The position numbers and the translations under genes were made by a program. Shown in pieces: positions 63,984-64,000 of a stretch of DNA of 64,000 nucleotides. Under the pieces are notes generated by a model. That model did no database searches. It was not told the origin of the DNA and worked only from the letters and a program-made list of their open reading frames with translations. Each line of letters starts with the position of its first letter. Within the stretch, counting starts at the first letter, position 1. Origin of the DNA: Aldersonia sp036524855 (lineage in GTDB: Bacteria; Actinomycetota; Actinomycetes; Mycobacteriales; Mycobacteriaceae); the NCBI GenBank assembly GCA_036524855.1, contig DATDBL010000130.1:62001-126000 (forward strand), written 5' to 3'.

Positions 63984-64000
63984 ATGACGACCGTCCGGTT
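63984..64000 (+). CDS. Probable start of eccC, cut by the window end
   Basis: ATG at 63984 with AGGGAG nine bases upstream reads MTTVR before the window ends. In ESX-4 loci the gene divergent from eccD here is the EccC ATPase. Only context supports this. Confidence 0.4.

Overview
The window comes from a high-GC actinobacterium of the mycolic-acid-bearing lineage (Mycobacteriales/Nocardiaceae-like). The grounds are: GC-rich codon use with many GTG and TTG starts, an antigen 85-type mycolyltransferase, an actinobacterial order of ribosomal protein genes, a short zinc-less adenylate kinase, an F420-type oxidoreductase, and an ESX-4-type type VII secretion locus placed beyond rplQ-truA as in mycobacteria. 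Genus cannot be fixed from sequence alone.

Layout. 1-7.4 kb: the 3' end of a non-ribosomal peptide synthetase (adenylation, carrier and thioesterase domains), a double-GNAT protein, a three-gene Drr-type ABC exporter and a secreted mycolyltransferase. 7.4-13 kb: a lipid/aldehyde block (aldehyde dehydrogenase, double TetR regulator, crotonase, acyl-CoA ligase). 13-20.3 kb: the S10 operon and first part of the spc operon (rpsJ to rpsN), closed by a perfect 16-bp hairpin.

20.3-38 kb: instead of rpsH directly after rpsN, about 17.7 kb of accessory DNA. It holds a repeat-rich coiled-coil protein, an APC permease, a decayed type I Wadjet anti-plasmid system (intact jetD, jetC without its N-terminus), a permease fragment fused at the broken end of jetC, pieces of a DNA methyltransferase and of a type I restriction HsdR, broken VapB/VapC genes, a complete four-gene second Wadjet system (DUF2397-DUF2398-SMC-DUF2399, type III in my recollection of the naming) and an intact VapBC pair. 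This is a layered defence island lodged in a ribosomal protein gene cluster.

38-43.7 kb: the rest of the spc operon (rpsH to rplO) under its own candidate promoter, then secY-adk-map. 43.7-49.6 kb: dtd, an F420-type oxidoreductase, an MHS-family transporter, and a response regulator/histidine kinase/TAXI binding-protein trio. 49.6-54.7 kb: the alpha operon (infA, rpmJ, rpsM, rpsK, rpsD, rpoA, rplQ, truA), with a cluster of palindromes between rpsD and rpoA. 54.5-57.6 kb: an EamA transporter whose 3' end overlaps truA antisense, a CGNR zinc-finger regulator, a methylthioadenosine phosphorylase and an FMN reductase. 57.6-64 kb: ESX-4-type secretion genes eccE, eccB, mycP, eccD and probably the first codons of eccC.

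A 21-bp sequence occurs three times inside coding DNA (twice in rpmD, once inverted in the FMN reductase gene), which points to a small dispersed repeat family in this genome.
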